Source: Microvirga calopogonii (GTDB lineage: Bacteria > Pseudomonadota > Alphaproteobacteria > Rhizobiales > Beijerinckiaceae). From it: a stretch of 64,000 nucleotides of DNA. The translations under genes and the position numbers were made by a program. The DNA is taken from positions 62,001 to 126,000 of the forward strand of contig NZ_QDGA01000002.1 in the NCBI RefSeq assembly GCF_003347665.1. Reading direction: 5' to 3'. Below, piece by piece: positions 34,986 to 44,170 of this stretch. The first letter of the stretch is position 1. Each line of letters begins with the position of its first letter. The notes under the pieces were generated by a model that was given only the letters and a program-made list of their open reading frames with translations, made no database searches and had not been told where the DNA came from.

Positions 34986-35390
34986 ATGACGGACGACTTG
35001 CTGATCGCGATCGTGGATGACGACGAATCCGCCCGCGAGGCTATCGTCGATCTGGTGAAGGCATTGGGGTTTGCGGCTACGGGGTTCGCTTCAGCGGCGG
35101 CGCTCCTGAATTCGGAGAATCTGCACAAGATGGATTGCCTGATTGCAGACGTGCGGATGCCAGCAATGGGCGGGTTTGAACTTCATCGCGAACTCGTCGG
35201 GTTGGGTTTTCCGATCCCGACCATCCTCATGACGGCCTATCCCGACGACCGCGTCCGCGCACAGGCTCTGGGGGCAGGCGTCAAGATCTACCTCGCGAAG
35301 CCTTTGGAGGCGGAAGAGCTCCTCTCGTGCATCCAGTCGGCCATCGGTCATTCCGGAGAGCCCGGGAAACGCAGCCCCCGAAGACATTAA
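34986..35390 (+). CDS. Single-domain response regulator
   Basis: A 134-residue protein that is only a receiver domain: IAIVDDDESAR, Asp55 in LIADVRMPAMGG, ILMTAYPDD and YLAKPLE. There is no output domain. In FixL/FixJ-like systems such small receivers can divert phosphate or serve as a second target. The true start is probably the ATG at 34986 rather than 34887, since homology begins right there. It lies about 120 bases after the FixJ-like gene. Confidence 0.88.
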   Translation: MTDDLLIAIVDDDESAREAIVDLVKALGFAATGFASAAALLNSENLHKMDCLIADVRMPAMGGFELHRELVGLGFPIPTILMTAYPDDRVRAQALGAGVKIYLAKPLEAEELLSCIQSAIGHSGEPGKRSPRRH

Positions 35391-35534
35391 ACCGTAACCC
35401 CAGTCGGGCAAGAACAAACATCGTATCGGGCGACCCGCGTATCCGTCGGCACGGCGTAAGAGTGCTCGGCGCCCGAAGAATCGTCCCAGCGCATCCCGTG
35501 ATGCCGCAGGCCCTGCTCAACCTAGGAGAAGACC

Positions 35535-36221
35535 ATGACCACCAAGGCCACGCCCACCCCCGGGGTCCAGCTCGTCACGCCGAAGGACCACACCCTCATC
35601 ATGATCGACTTCCAGTCGCAGATGTCGTTCGCCACCAAGTCGATCGACGCTGTCATGTTGCGCAACAACGCTGCCCTCGTGGCCCATGCGGCGTCAGGTT
35701 TCGGTGTCTCGACCATCCTGACGACGGTGGCCGAGAAGAGCTTCTCGGGGCCGATGTTCTCCGAGATCACCGATGCCTTCCCGGGCCAGGCGCTTCTTGA
35801 CCGCACGTCGATGAACACGTGGGAAGATGCGGCCGTGATCGAGCGCATCAATGAGATCGGCAAAAACCGTATCGTGCTGTCGGGTTTGTGGACCTCGGTC
35901 TGCATCGTCGGCCCGGCCCTTTCAGCGCTCGATCAGGGCTTCGAGGTCTACGTGATTGCCGATGCCTGCGGCGATGTCTCGGAGGAGGCTCATGAGCGGG
36001 CCATGGAGCGGATGGTCCAGGCCGGCGTCAGGCCCATGACGTCCTTGCAGTACCTGCTCGAACTTCAGCGCGACTGGGCCCGCGCCGAGACCTACGACAT
36101 GACTACGGGCATCGCCAAGAAGTACGGCGGCGCCTACGGGCTCGGCATCATCTACGCCAAGACGATGTTCGGCGCGAGCGAAGGTGACCACAAGGCATCT
36201 GCCGCAGTCGCTGCCGAATAG
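35535..36221 (+). CDS. Isochorismatase-family cysteine hydrolase (YcaC-like)
   Basis: A 228-residue alpha/beta protein. Asp25 in IMIDFQSQM and Cys123 in LWTSVCIVGPAL fit the nucleophile and acid of the isochorismatase-like family. The segment VIADACGDVSEEAHERAMERM is typical of the YcaC subgroup. These enzymes hydrolyse amides or N-carbamoyl groups; the substrate of YcaC itself is unknown. A ribosome site (AGGAGA) precedes the ATG. It is the first gene of the 35.5-42.1 kb run. Confidence 0.88.
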   Translation: MTTKATPTPGVQLVTPKDHTLIMIDFQSQMSFATKSIDAVMLRNNAALVAHAASGFGVSTILTTVAEKSFSGPMFSEITDAFPGQALLDRTSMNTWEDAAVIERINEIGKNRIVLSGLWTSVCIVGPALSALDQGFEVYVIADACGDVSEEAHERAMERMVQAGVRPMTSLQYLLELQRDWARAETYDMTTGIAKKYGGAYGLGIIYAKTMFGASEGDHKASAAVAAE

Positions 36222-36338
36222 CGTGGGTCAGGGCAGGCACCGCAATCCTGCCCGACCTGGAACCGCCCTGCACACAAGGTGGTGGCGCGTCGTCATCGAT
36301 GCGCCGCCCCTCCTGATGCATTCGCCAGGGAGGCTTTG

Positions 36339-36617
36339 ATGAAAGTCTATCTCATGTCGCTCGGAGCCGGTCTCCTGGTCGGCATCATCTACAGCATGCT
36401 GAACGTGCGCTCGCCGGCACCGCCCGTGGTTGCCCTGGTCGGGCTGTTCGGCATCCTGGCCGGCGAGCAGATCCCGCCGCTGCTCAAAAGCATCTGGCAG
36501 AAAGAAACTCCGACACAGTCCTGGCTGTATCAGGTGCGTCCGCACGTCTTCGGTCACCTGCCGCAAGGCGCACGGCGCTCCGAGCAGACGGCCGAGGCAC
36601 GCGATAAAGCGTCATGA
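36339..36617 (+). CDS. XapX (DUF1427) domain membrane protein
   Basis: A 92-residue protein. Two hydrophobic helices (LMSLGAGLLVGIIYSML and PPVVALVGLFGILAGEQIPP) are the XapX signature, and a short polar tail follows. XapX proteins are small inner-membrane proteins of unknown role, often next to amidohydrolases. The ATG at 36339 (MKVYLMSLG) is the natural start. The gene ends in an ATGA overlap with the amidohydrolase. Confidence 0.88.
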   Translation: MKVYLMSLGAGLLVGIIYSMLNVRSPAPPVVALVGLFGILAGEQIPPLLKSIWQKETPTQSWLYQVRPHVFGHLPQGARRSEQTAEARDKAS

Positions 36618-38587
36618 CCACGCGCCGCATCTTTCTCGGCGCCGCAGCGGGCTTCGCCCTTCACGGGTCACACATGCCGGCCGATGCGACAGACACAACC
36701 CGATCCTCGATGGGAGCCCCATCCATGAAAGCCGACCTGATCCTGTTCAACGGCAAGATCACCACGCTCGACCGACAGAAGCCGGAAGCGACGGCTGCCG
36801 CCATCCGCGACGGCCGCTTCATGGCCGTCGGAAGCGAGCAGGACGTGATGCCTCTGGCCGGACCGTCCGCCCGGCGAATCGACCTCAAGGGCCGGCGCGT
36901 CATCCCGGGCCTGATCGACAGCCACATGCACATCATCCGCGGCGGGCTCAACTACAACATGGAGCTGCGCTGGGACGGCGTTCGCTCCCTGGCCGACGCC
37001 ATGCGCATGCTCAAGGAACAGGTGGACCGCACGCCGGCCCCGCAATGGGTCCGCGTGGTCGGCGGCTTCACCGAGCACCAGTTCGCCGAGAAGCGCCTGC
37101 CCACCCTCGACGAGATCAACGCGGTGTCGCCGGATACTCCTGTCTTCATCCTGCATCTTTATGATCGCGCGCTTCTGAATGCGGCAGCTCTGCGCGCTGT
37201 CGGCTACACCAAGGACACGCCGAACCCACCCGGTGGCGAGATCCAGCGCGACGCCCAGGGCAATCCCACCGGCGCGCTCATCGCCAAACCCAATGCGACG
37301 ATCCTCTACGCGACATTGGCCAAGGGACCGAAGCTTCCGCCGGAATACCAGAAGAACTCGACGCGCCACTTCATGCGTGAGGTGAACCGCCTCGGCGTCA
37401 CCGGCGTCATCGATGCGGGCGGCGGATTCCAGAATTACCCGGACGATTACGCCATCATCGAGGACCTGCACCGGGAGGGTCAGCTCACGGTGCGTCTCGC
37501 CTACAACCTCTTCACCCAGAAGCCGAAGGAAGAGCTGAAGGACTTCGACACGTGGGCGTCACAGGTGAAGCCCGGTCAGGGCGACGACCTCTACCGCCAC
37601 AACGGCGCCGGCGAGATGCTGGTCTACACGGCGGCGGATTTCGAAGACTTCAAGGTCGAGCGCCCCGACATGCCGCCCTCCATGGAAGCGGACCTCGAGC
37701 CGGTCGTGAGGCTGCTCGCCGAGAATCGCTGGCCGTGGCGGCTGCATGCCACCTACAACGAGACCATCACGCGCGCCCTCGACGTCTTCGAGAAGGTGAA
37801 CCGCGATGTGCCCCTGCAAGGGCTGAACTGGTTCATCGACCATGCGGAGACCATCGACGATCGCAACATCGACCGCATCGCGGCACTCGGCGGCGGCATC
37901 GCGGTCCAGCACCGCATGGCATTCCAGGGCGAGGACTTCGTCGCGCGCTACGGCAGCAAGGCCGCCCAACGCACGCCGCCGATCCGGCGCATGATGGAAG
38001 CAGGCGTTCCGGTGGGAGCCGGAACCGACGCGACCCGCGTCGCCTCCTACAACCCCTGGGTCTCGCTATCCTGGCTCGTGACCGGAAAGACCCTGGGAGG
38101 CCTCACCCTCTATCCGGCCGCAAACCGGCTCGACCGCGAGACCGCCCTGCGGCTGTGGACCGAGGCCAACACCTGGTTCTCGACGGAGATCGGCAAGAAA
38201 GGCCAGATCAAGGAGGGGCAGCTCGCCGACCTGGCAGTCCTGTCGGACGACTACTTCTCCGTGCCGGAGGATGGTATCCAGGACATCACCTCGGTGCTGA
38301 CGCTGCTCGGCGGCAAGCCTGTCCATGGAGACGCCGAGTTCAAGGATCTGGCGCCGCCCCTGCCGCCACCCATGCCGGACTGGTCGCCCGTGGGGCGCTT
38401 CGGCGGCTACCAGCAGAGGGCTGAGAATGCCGAGATGAAGTACGCCTTCGCGGCGGCAGCCTGCGGCTGCGCGAGCAGCTGCGGCGTTCACGGCCACGCC
38501 CATGCCGGAGCCTGGGCCAGCAATGTCCCGGCCTCCGACTCCCGTTCATTCTGGGGCGCTCTCGGCTGCTCCTGCTGGGCCTTTTGA
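36614..38587 (+). CDS. YtcJ-like amidohydrolase with Cys/His-rich C-terminal tail
   Basis: A 657-residue protein. An N-terminal TTRRIFLGAAAGFALHG resembles a Tat signal, suggesting export as a folded protein. The amidohydrolase-3 core has the metal-binding DSHMH at the end of the first strand, later HATYNE, DHAE and GAGTDATR, and the composite beta-domain LADLAVLSDDYF. Substrates of the YtcJ group are largely unknown. The last 45 residues, with CGCASSC, HGHAHAG and GCSCWAF (five Cys, an HxHxH), are an unusual extension that could bind metal. It overlaps the XapX gene by 4 bases. Confidence 0.88.
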   Translation: MTTRRIFLGAAAGFALHGSHMPADATDTTRSSMGAPSMKADLILFNGKITTLDRQKPEATAAAIRDGRFMAVGSEQDVMPLAGPSARRIDLKGRRVIPGLIDSHMHIIRGGLNYNMELRWDGVRSLADAMRMLKEQVDRTPAPQWVRVVGGFTEHQFAEKRLPTLDEINAVSPDTPVFILHLYDRALLNAAALRAVGYTKDTPNPPGGEIQRDAQGNPTGALIAKPNATILYATLAKGPKLPPEYQKNSTRHFMREVNRLGVTGVIDAGGGFQNYPDDYAIIEDLHREGQLTVRLAYNLFTQKPKEELKDFDTWASQVKPGQGDDLYRHNGAGEMLVYTAADFEDFKVERPDMPPSMEADLEPVVRLLAENRWPWRLHATYNETITRALDVFEKVNRDVPLQGLNWFIDHAETIDDRNIDRIAALGGGIAVQHRMAFQGEDFVARYGSKAAQRTPPIRRMMEAGVPVGAGTDATRVASYNPWVSLSWLVTGKTLGGLTLYPAANRLDRETALRLWTEANTWFSTEIGKKGQIKEGQLADLAVLSDDYFSVPEDGIQDITSVLTLLGGKPVHGDAEFKDLAPPLPPPMPDWSPVGRFGGYQQRAENAEMKYAFAAAACGCASSCGVHGHAHAGAWASNVPASDSRSFWGALGCSCWAF

Positions 38588-38599
38588 GGAAGATGCACC

Positions 38600-39025
38600 A
38601 TGCATGACATCGCCGTGCCACGCCCGATCGCCCGCATCCTTGCAGTCCCGGCACTGGATTACATCGCCCGGGTGGCGCTGGCCTCGCCGTTCCTGATCAG
38701 CGGAATCGTGAAGCTCCTGGATTTCGGCGGCGCGACCAACGAGGTCGCGGGTCTAGGGCTGCAACCTGCCCCTCTCGTTGCCGCAGCCGTCATCGTGACG
38801 CAACTTGGTGGTTCCATCCTATTCCTGACCCGCCGCTTCTGCTGGTTGGGCGCCGGCGTTCTGGCCGTGTTCACGGCCATCGCCACGCTCCTGGCACATC
38901 CGTTCTGGGTCTTCGATGGACCGGATCGCGGACGTCAGACCGCGACCTTCTTCGAGCACGTCGCCATCGTCGGCGGATTGGCCGTCGGAGCGCTGTTCGT
39001 CAATAACGCGAGGCCGCACCGATGA
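38600..39025 (+). CDS. DoxX family membrane protein
   Basis: A 141-residue inner-membrane protein with four helices. RVALASPFLISGIVKLLDFGG is the typical DoxX first helix, and the HPFWVFDG/FFEHVAIVGGL pattern the end. DoxX proteins are linked to redox or thiol stress and to quinone-related electron transfer in a few studied cases. It begins 13 bases after the amidohydrolase and ends in an ATGA overlap with the MFS gene. Confidence 0.88.
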   Translation: MHDIAVPRPIARILAVPALDYIARVALASPFLISGIVKLLDFGGATNEVAGLGLQPAPLVAAAVIVTQLGGSILFLTRRFCWLGAGVLAVFTAIATLLAHPFWVFDGPDRGRQTATFFEHVAIVGGLAVGALFVNNARPHR

Positions 39026-40653
39026 CCGAGGCCCACACCAGCATGGCAAAGGGCGCCGCCCCGCCCAGCACCTTCGCGCCGCTGCATCATCGCCTGTTCG
39101 CGGTCATCTGGGCGGCCACCGTGCTCGGCAATATCGGCACCTTCATGCGCGATGTGTCGTCATCCTGGCTCGTCACGGACCTCTCGGCCTCGCCTGCGGC
39201 GGTGGCGATGATCCAGGCCGCCGGGACCCTTCCGGTCTTTCTCTTCGCGATCCCGGCCGGCGTCCTGTCCGACATCCTCGACCGCCGCCGCTTCCTGATC
39301 ATGATCCAGATCGGCCTCGGGCTCGTCAGCTCCTCCCTTGCCTTCCTGGCCTGGACGGGCAACGTGACGGTGGAGGGCCTGATCCTGCTCACGTTCCTGG
39401 GGGGAACGGGAGCTGCGCTGGCGACCCCGGCCTGGCAGGCGATCACACCTGAGCTCGTGCCCAAGGCCGACATCAAGGGCGCGGTGGCGCTCAACTCTCT
39501 CGGTATCAACATCGCCCGTTCCATCGGTCCGGCTCTCGGCGGTTTCATCCTGGCGGGCCTCGGCGCGGCCGCGGTCTATGGAATCGATGTCCTGACCTAC
39601 GTGATCGTCAGCGCTGCCCTCCTGTGGTGGAAGCGCGACGCCGGCGCCGAGGATGGCTTGCGGGAGCATTTCGGGGGAGCCCTGCGGGCCGGTATCCGCT
39701 ACGCCCGCGCCAGTCGCAGCCTTCATCGCATCCTCTGGCGCACGGTCCTGTTCTTCGGCTCCGCCAGCGCGGTCTGGGCCCTCCTGCCTCTCGTGGCTCG
39801 CCAGGAAATCGGCGGCGGTCCGGGCTTCTACGGTCTCATGCTCGGCAGCGTCGGGGCCGGTGCGATCTGCGGCGCTCTGGTCATGCCTCGCGCCCGTGTC
39901 CGTCTCGGTCAGGATGGTCTGGTGCTGGCCGCGACCCTGATCACCGCTGGAGCGACCATCCTTCTCGCGCTGACGGATTTCGAAGCCGTGGGCCTGATCG
40001 CGACATTCGTGCTCGGGATCGCGTGGATCACGATGCTGACCACCCTCAACGGGACGATGCAGGCCATCCTGCCGAACTGGATCCGGGGCCGGGGACTGGC
40101 GATCTATCTCACTGTCTTCAACGGCGCCATGGCGGCTGGAAGCCTGGGCTGGGGCTTCGTGGCCCAGGAGATCGGCACCGACACCACTCTTCTCGTCGCC
40201 GGAGCCGTTCTGGTCCTGAGTGGGATCCTGGCCCATCGGGCGCCGCTGCCCTCCGGGGAAGGAGACCTCACACCCTCACTGCACTGGCCCGAGCCTGCCA
40301 TGGCCGAGCCCGTGGCACACGACCGTGGGCCCGTTCTGATCATGATCACCTATCGGGTCCGGCAAGACGACCGCCCCGCCTTTCTCACGGCCTTGCACCG
40401 GCTCTCGGAGGAACGGCGCCGGGATGGGGCCTATGCCTGGGGCATCTCGGAGAACGCGGCCGATCCGGAGCACATCGTCGAATGGTTCTTCGTCGAGTCC
40501 TGGGCCGAGCACATGCGCCAGCACAGGCGCGTCTCCAAGTCCGACGCCGACATTCAGGCCGAGGCCCGTCGATTCCACCAGGGGCCGGATGCACCGCTGG
40601 TCCAACACTTCCTCGCGGTCGACAGGCCTGGTGGAAAGCCGACCGCAGCCTGA
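39022..40653 (+). CDS. MFS exporter (MFS_3/EntS type) with C-terminal soluble domain
   Basis: A 543-residue protein. Residues about 15-410 are a twelve-helix major facilitator domain of the EntS-like group ([41 protein letters not shown]). The last 110 residues ([48 protein letters not shown]) form a ferredoxin-like soluble domain, common in this exporter subgroup. It probably exports a small organic product or toxin. The start overlaps DoxX by 4 bases. Confidence 0.88.
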   Translation: MTEAHTSMAKGAAPPSTFAPLHHRLFAVIWAATVLGNIGTFMRDVSSSWLVTDLSASPAAVAMIQAAGTLPVFLFAIPAGVLSDILDRRRFLIMIQIGLGLVSSSLAFLAWTGNVTVEGLILLTFLGGTGAALATPAWQAITPELVPKADIKGAVALNSLGINIARSIGPALGGFILAGLGAAAVYGIDVLTYVIVSAALLWWKRDAGAEDGLREHFGGALRAGIRYARASRSLHRILWRTVLFFGSASAVWALLPLVARQEIGGGPGFYGLMLGSVGAGAICGALVMPRARVRLGQDGLVLAATLITAGATILLALTDFEAVGLIATFVLGIAWITMLTTLNGTMQAILPNWIRGRGLAIYLTVFNGAMAAGSLGWGFVAQEIGTDTTLLVAGAVLVLSGILAHRAPLPSGEGDLTPSLHWPEPAMAEPVAHDRGPVLIMITYRVRQDDRPAFLTALHRLSEERRRDGAYAWGISENAADPEHIVEWFFVESWAEHMRQHRRVSKSDADIQAEARRFHQGPDAPLVQHFLAVDRPGGKPTAA

Positions 40654-40667
40654 AAGGAGAAATCGCG

Positions 40668-41645
40668 ATGCCTGCGTCACCCGCTTCTCCCGTCTCCCTG
40701 ACCCGCCGCGACACCCTGGCGGCGGCGGCGGCCCTCACGGCCTCCCTTGCTCTTCCGGATTCCCCGGAAGCGGCGACACCTCCCACCCAAGCGAAAGGAA
40801 CGACTGCCATGGCGACGATCACCACCAAGGACGGCACCGAGATCTTCTACAAGGACTGGGGCCCGAAGAATGCCCAGCCAATCATGTTCCACCACGGCTG
40901 GCCCCTCTCCGCCGATGACTGGGACGCGCAGATGCTGTTCTTCCTGCAGCACGGGTACCGCGTCGTGGCCCACGACCGGCGCGGACACGGACGCTCGGCG
41001 CAGGTCTCCGAAGGCCACGACATGGACCACTACGCCGCCGACGCCTTCGCGGTGGTCGAAGCGCTCGACCTGAAGAACGCCGTCCATATCGGCCACTCGA
41101 CCGGCGGCGGCGAGGTCGCCCGCTATGTGGCAAAGCACGGCGAGCCGGCGGGCCGCGTCGCCAAGGCGGTGCTGGTGAGCGCGGTTCCGCCGCTCATGCT
41201 CAAGACCGAGAACAACCCGGAAGGCCTACCGATCGAGGTGTTCGACGGTTTCCGCAAAGGGGTCGCCGATAACCGGGCACAGCTCTACCTCGATGTGGCA
41301 TCAGGCCCGTTCTACGGCTTCAACCGCGATGGAGCCAAGGTCTCTCCCGGCGTGATCCAGAACTGGTGGCGCCAGGGCATGATCGGCTCGGCCAAGGCGC
41401 ATTACGAAGGCATCAAGGCCTTCTCCGAGACGGACCAGACGGAAGATCTCAAAGCGATCTCGGTGCCGACGCTCGTCATGCACGGCGACGACGATCAGAT
41501 CGTGCCGATTGCAGACGCCGCGTTGAAGTCGATCAAGCTGCTGAAGAACGGCACGCTCAAGGTCTACAAGGGCTACCCGCATGGGATGCTTACGACCCAT
41601 GCCGAAGTCATCAATCCGGACCTGCTCGCCTTCGTGAAAGCCTGA
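40668..41645 (+). CDS. Alpha/beta hydrolase, non-heme chloroperoxidase type
   Basis: A 325-residue enzyme. An N-terminal [17 protein letters not shown] stretch looks like a twin-arginine or Sec signal. The catalytic core starts at [18 protein letters not shown], has the nucleophile elbow [12 protein letters not shown] (Ser), an Asp in [10 protein letters not shown] and a late His in KGYPHGML. The oxyanion and fold pattern match cofactor-free haloperoxidases, which are also esterases or perhydrolases. A strong ribosome site (AAAGGAGA at 40653-40660) supports this start just after the MFS stop. Confidence 0.9.
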   Translation: MPASPASPVSLTRRDTLAAAAALTASLALPDSPEAATPPTQAKGTTAMATITTKDGTEIFYKDWGPKNAQPIMFHHGWPLSADDWDAQMLFFLQHGYRVVAHDRRGHGRSAQVSEGHDMDHYAADAFAVVEALDLKNAVHIGHSTGGGEVARYVAKHGEPAGRVAKAVLVSAVPPLMLKTENNPEGLPIEVFDGFRKGVADNRAQLYLDVASGPFYGFNRDGAKVSPGVIQNWWRQGMIGSAKAHYEGIKAFSETDQTEDLKAISVPTLVMHGDDDQIVPIADAALKSIKLLKNGTLKVYKGYPHGMLTTHAEVINPDLLAFVKA

Positions 41646-41656
41646 GCCCGGCGCAA

Positions 41657-41684
41657 CGTCGGGCGCGGCTCTCCGGGCCCGACG
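41657..41684. repeat. Short inverted repeat between hydrolase and cupin genes
   Basis: Arms CGTCGGGC (41657-41664) and GCCCGACG (41677-41684) surround a 12-base loop in the 62-base gap. No T-run follows, so it is not a standard terminator. It may reduce expression of the cupin gene downstream or stabilise the upstream message. Confidence 0.45.
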
Positions 41685-41707
41685 ATCTGCCCTTCAAGGA
41701 TGAAACC

Positions 41708-42103
41708 ATGGACATCAAGAGAGCTGGTTCTCAAGCCTCCGGCAAAGGACCGGCGGAGTACTTTACGGGAACGGTTCGCATCGACCCGCTGTTCAGCCCG
41801 CCTGACCCGGCCCGCGTGGTCGGAACCCTCGTGACCTTCGAGCCCGGCGCCCGCACGGCGTGGCACACGCACCCTCTCGGTCAAACCCTGATCGTGATGA
41901 CGGGCCTCGGCCTCGTCCAGCGCGAGGGCGGCCCGATCGAGGAGATCCGGCCCGGCGACGTGGTCTGGTTCGAACCTGGCGAGAAGCACTGGCACGGCGC
42001 ATCGCCGACCACGGCCATGAGCCACATCGCCATCCAGGAGAAGCTCAACGGCTCGCCCGTCGACTGGCTGGAGCACGTCACCGACGAACAGTACCGCGGT
42101 TGA
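41708..42103 (+). CDS. Cupin domain protein
   Basis: A 131-residue single-domain cupin. The first motif [22 protein letters not shown] and the second [19 protein letters not shown] give the usual three-histidine metal site. It matches the small proteins called carboxymuconolactone-type or quercetinase-like cupins, often paired with chloroperoxidase-like hydrolases. It is the last gene of the run before the tRNA. Confidence 0.88.
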   Translation: MDIKRAGSQASGKGPAEYFTGTVRIDPLFSPPDPARVVGTLVTFEPGARTAWHTHPLGQTLIVMTGLGLVQREGGPIEEIRPGDVVWFEPGEKHWHGASPTTAMSHIAIQEKLNGSPVDWLEHVTDEQYRG

Positions 42104-42122
42104 TCTGGTGCTTCGAAAAGGT

Positions 42123-42199
42123 TGGCGATCCCGGGAAGACTCGAACTTCCGACCTTCGGTTTAGGAAACCGCTGCTCTGTCCTGCTGAGCTACGGGACC
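42123..42199 (-). tRNA. tRNA-Arg (anticodon CCU)
   Basis: Read on the minus strand, the acceptor stem GGTCCCG pairs with CGGGATC, followed by the discriminator G and an encoded CCA. The T-arm (GGAAG, TTCGAGT, CTTCC) is perfect. The anticodon loop is TTCCTAA, giving CCU at 42163-42165, which reads AGG codons. The anticodon stem has a G-A pair at its outer end (27-43). The D-arm has the GCTC/GAGC stem. Confidence 0.93.
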
Positions 42200-42340
42200 G
42201 CGTAAGGACGGGGATTTAGCATGGTCGGCAGGGTCATTCCAGGGGGATGTGGCCCTTCATTCGCAACGAGCATCGAGGAAATTTCGGCGAACCGGGGCCG
42301 TCGTGTCGCCGGTCAGGGGCACGGCGGCCCGGGCGAGGGG

Positions 42341-42937
42341 CTACCGGGTCACGGGTTCCGGCGCCCGAACCGGGAGCATCAGGTGCTCGTAGGGCGTATC
42401 CGGCCACATCACGTAGGGCTGCGTGGTGTCGGGCTTCGGGGTGCGGGGATAGCCCGCCATCATGCCCTTGGCCCCGACCACCATCACGTGAGGCCCGGTC
42501 TCGATCCAGTTGTTGTTGGGATCGGGCTTCTGGGCATAGGGATCGGTGTTGCTGGCATCCGTGCCGCCGGAGAGCATGTACAGGAAGCCGACCTTGTCGT
42601 GCGGCGGCTCCTTCTTCTCGAGCCAGGCCTGAGCCCATTCCATGGCGTTCTGGTCGCCGCACATGGGATCAGGCCCAGGCGTGTTCGGATTGTCCGCCAG
42701 ACAGGTGAAGCCGTTCGTTCCCTTGCGGACGACCCGGGCTGTTCCGTCCGGCGAAACATCCACGATGGTCGCGTCCTTGGCGACTGCGGGCGGTGCCGCC
42801 GCCATGGCGCTCTTGATGATGTCCTCGTCGCTCATGGAGCCCGCCATGCCCTGATGCTGGGCGGATACCGGGGCGATGAAGCCGAATGTCGAGATGACGC
42901 TGCACGCGAACCAGGCGAGAGTGCGATGCCCATTCAT
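42341..42937 (-). CDS. Conserved exported protein, unknown function
   Basis: A 198-residue protein with a signal peptide (cleavage near PVSAQ, about residue 26). The mature part has two cysteines (TCLADN, MCGDQN) that may form a disulphide, and motifs MSDEDIIKSAMAAAP, AMEWAQAWLEKKEPP, GFLYMLSGGTDASN and GPHVMVVG. Similar proteins exist in many Proteobacteria, all unnamed as far as I know. No catalytic motif is evident. It is transcribed away from the small gene at 43083. Confidence 0.65.
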   Translation of the reverse strand: MNGHRTLAWFACSVISTFGFIAPVSAQHQGMAGSMSDEDIIKSAMAAAPPAVAKDATIVDVSPDGTARVVRKGTNGFTCLADNPNTPGPDPMCGDQNAMEWAQAWLEKKEPPHDKVGFLYMLSGGTDASNTDPYAQKPDPNNNWIETGPHVMVVGAKGMMAGYPRTPKPDTTQPYVMWPDTPYEHLMLPVRAPEPVTR

Positions 42938-43082
42938 GGCTCACCTCCTGTTGCTGCGCGACCGGCATCATCATTCTACGCCTGCAAGCCCCGTCAGGGG
43001 AGAGCTCATCGCGACCACGTCCGTGAGGCCCCAAGGAACCGAGCTTGGCCCGACCCGGTTGAGAAGGAACCGGAGGCATATC

Positions 43083-43295
43083 ATGGCGCAGACGCTTCGA
43101 GATTTCCTGAAACAGGTCGAGAATCTCCCCCCCGACACCCTCCTCTGTGTCGCCGAGGTGGATGAGGCCTTTGCGGCTCACGTGGCCGAAATCGAAATCA
43201 TCGAGGATGCGAAGTCGCAGAACCGCAAGGCGGAAGGCACGGAGGCGGTGGAGCTCGGCAACGGACGCCAGAGGGTCGTGGTCATCCGGTGGTAG
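43083..43295 (+). CDS. Small conserved hypothetical protein
   Basis: A 70-residue soluble protein, starting at ATG 43083 with a GGAGG ribosome site nine bases upstream. It opens MAQTLRDFLKQVENLPPD and is acidic in the centre (AEVDEAFAAHVAEIEIIEDA). No family is recognised. The longer frame from 42876 reads into the neighbouring divergent promoter and is not favoured. Confidence 0.55.
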   Translation: MAQTLRDFLKQVENLPPDTLLCVAEVDEAFAAHVAEIEIIEDAKSQNRKAEGTEAVELGNGRQRVVVIRW

Positions 43296-43339
43296 AACAA
43301 GCGTAGCCGTTTCGCTCTGAATGGGTATGATCCCGTCCC

Positions 43340-44164
43340 ATGACGGGATCAGCCCTGCGGACATCGCTGACCATCGGCCTCGGGGCCGGCCTCGCGTTCG
43401 CCTCTCTCGGCGGACTGGCGCGGTCTGCGCCGGGCGAGGGGGCGGGCGCGGTCTGCTCGGCCGAGGCTCGGCCGGACCGCCTGCAAGATCTTTCCCCGGA
43501 AGGCGATCTCGTTCTGGCATCCCTTGGTCCGGCCCTGCTTGCCGGAGTCCGGCTTCCGGATGCGCCGCCTTATCGCGATCAGGCCCTGGCTTGGCTCCGG
43601 GAGCGCGCGGGCGAGCCCAACCTCGTCCAAGCCGGGGAACGCTCCGACCGCTGGGGCCGGAAATCCGTCCGGATCCGATCCGGCGGTGCGATGCCCTCCC
43701 TCGATTGGAGCCACAGCCTGGTGGAAGCGGGCCTTGCGATCACGGATGCCGGCCTGGACGATACCTTCTGCCAACCTGAATTGCTCGCCCTCGAGGCCAC
43801 CGCCCGCGAACGACGCCTTGGTCTTTGGGCCGATGACCGTTATAAGCCGATGGACGTCAATCAACCCGAGCGTCTGCGGGACCGAATCGGCAGCTTCATC
43901 CTGGTCGAGGGTCGCGTCAGAAGCATCGGCGAGCGCAAGCAGCGGACCTATTTGAACTTCGGGGGGCAATGGGCAGAAGACTTCACGATCATCATTCCTA
44001 GGAAAACCTGGAGACAGATGTCCGACCGCGGCATGGGCGCCGAGGCGCTCAAGGGTCGATGGATCAGGGCCCGAGGCGTTTTGCAGCCTTGGCAAGGGAC
44101 ATCGTTCTCCATTCTCATCCCGGACATGATCGAACGCCTTGAAGGCGGCCGCCTGCCACGATGA
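43340..44164 (+). CDS. Thermonuclease (SNase)-like protein, probably degenerate
   Basis: A 274-residue exported protein (signal peptide to about residue 30). The middle resembles staphylococcal nuclease: GVRLPDAPPYRDQALAWLRERAG and SDRWGRKSVRI, with the SNase-typical LLALEATARERRLGLWAD. The usual G-[IV]-D-x-P-E active-site loop reads GVRLPDAPP here, so the catalytic Glu is missing. The C-terminal 90 residues look like an OB-fold (GSFILVEGRVRSIGERKQRTYLNFG). Loss of activity is a reasonable inference. Confidence 0.75.
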   Translation: MTGSALRTSLTIGLGAGLAFASLGGLARSAPGEGAGAVCSAEARPDRLQDLSPEGDLVLASLGPALLAGVRLPDAPPYRDQALAWLRERAGEPNLVQAGERSDRWGRKSVRIRSGGAMPSLDWSHSLVEAGLAITDAGLDDTFCQPELLALEATARERRLGLWADDRYKPMDVNQPERLRDRIGSFILVEGRVRSIGERKQRTYLNFGGQWAEDFTIIIPRKTWRQMSDRGMGAEALKGRWIRARGVLQPWQGTSFSILIPDMIERLEGGRLPR

Positions 44165-44170
44165 ACGAGC

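Noticed and set aside
42123..42199. tRNA as a prophage or island attachment site
   Set aside because: No integrase, direct repeat of the tRNA 3' end or change in gene style was found on either side.
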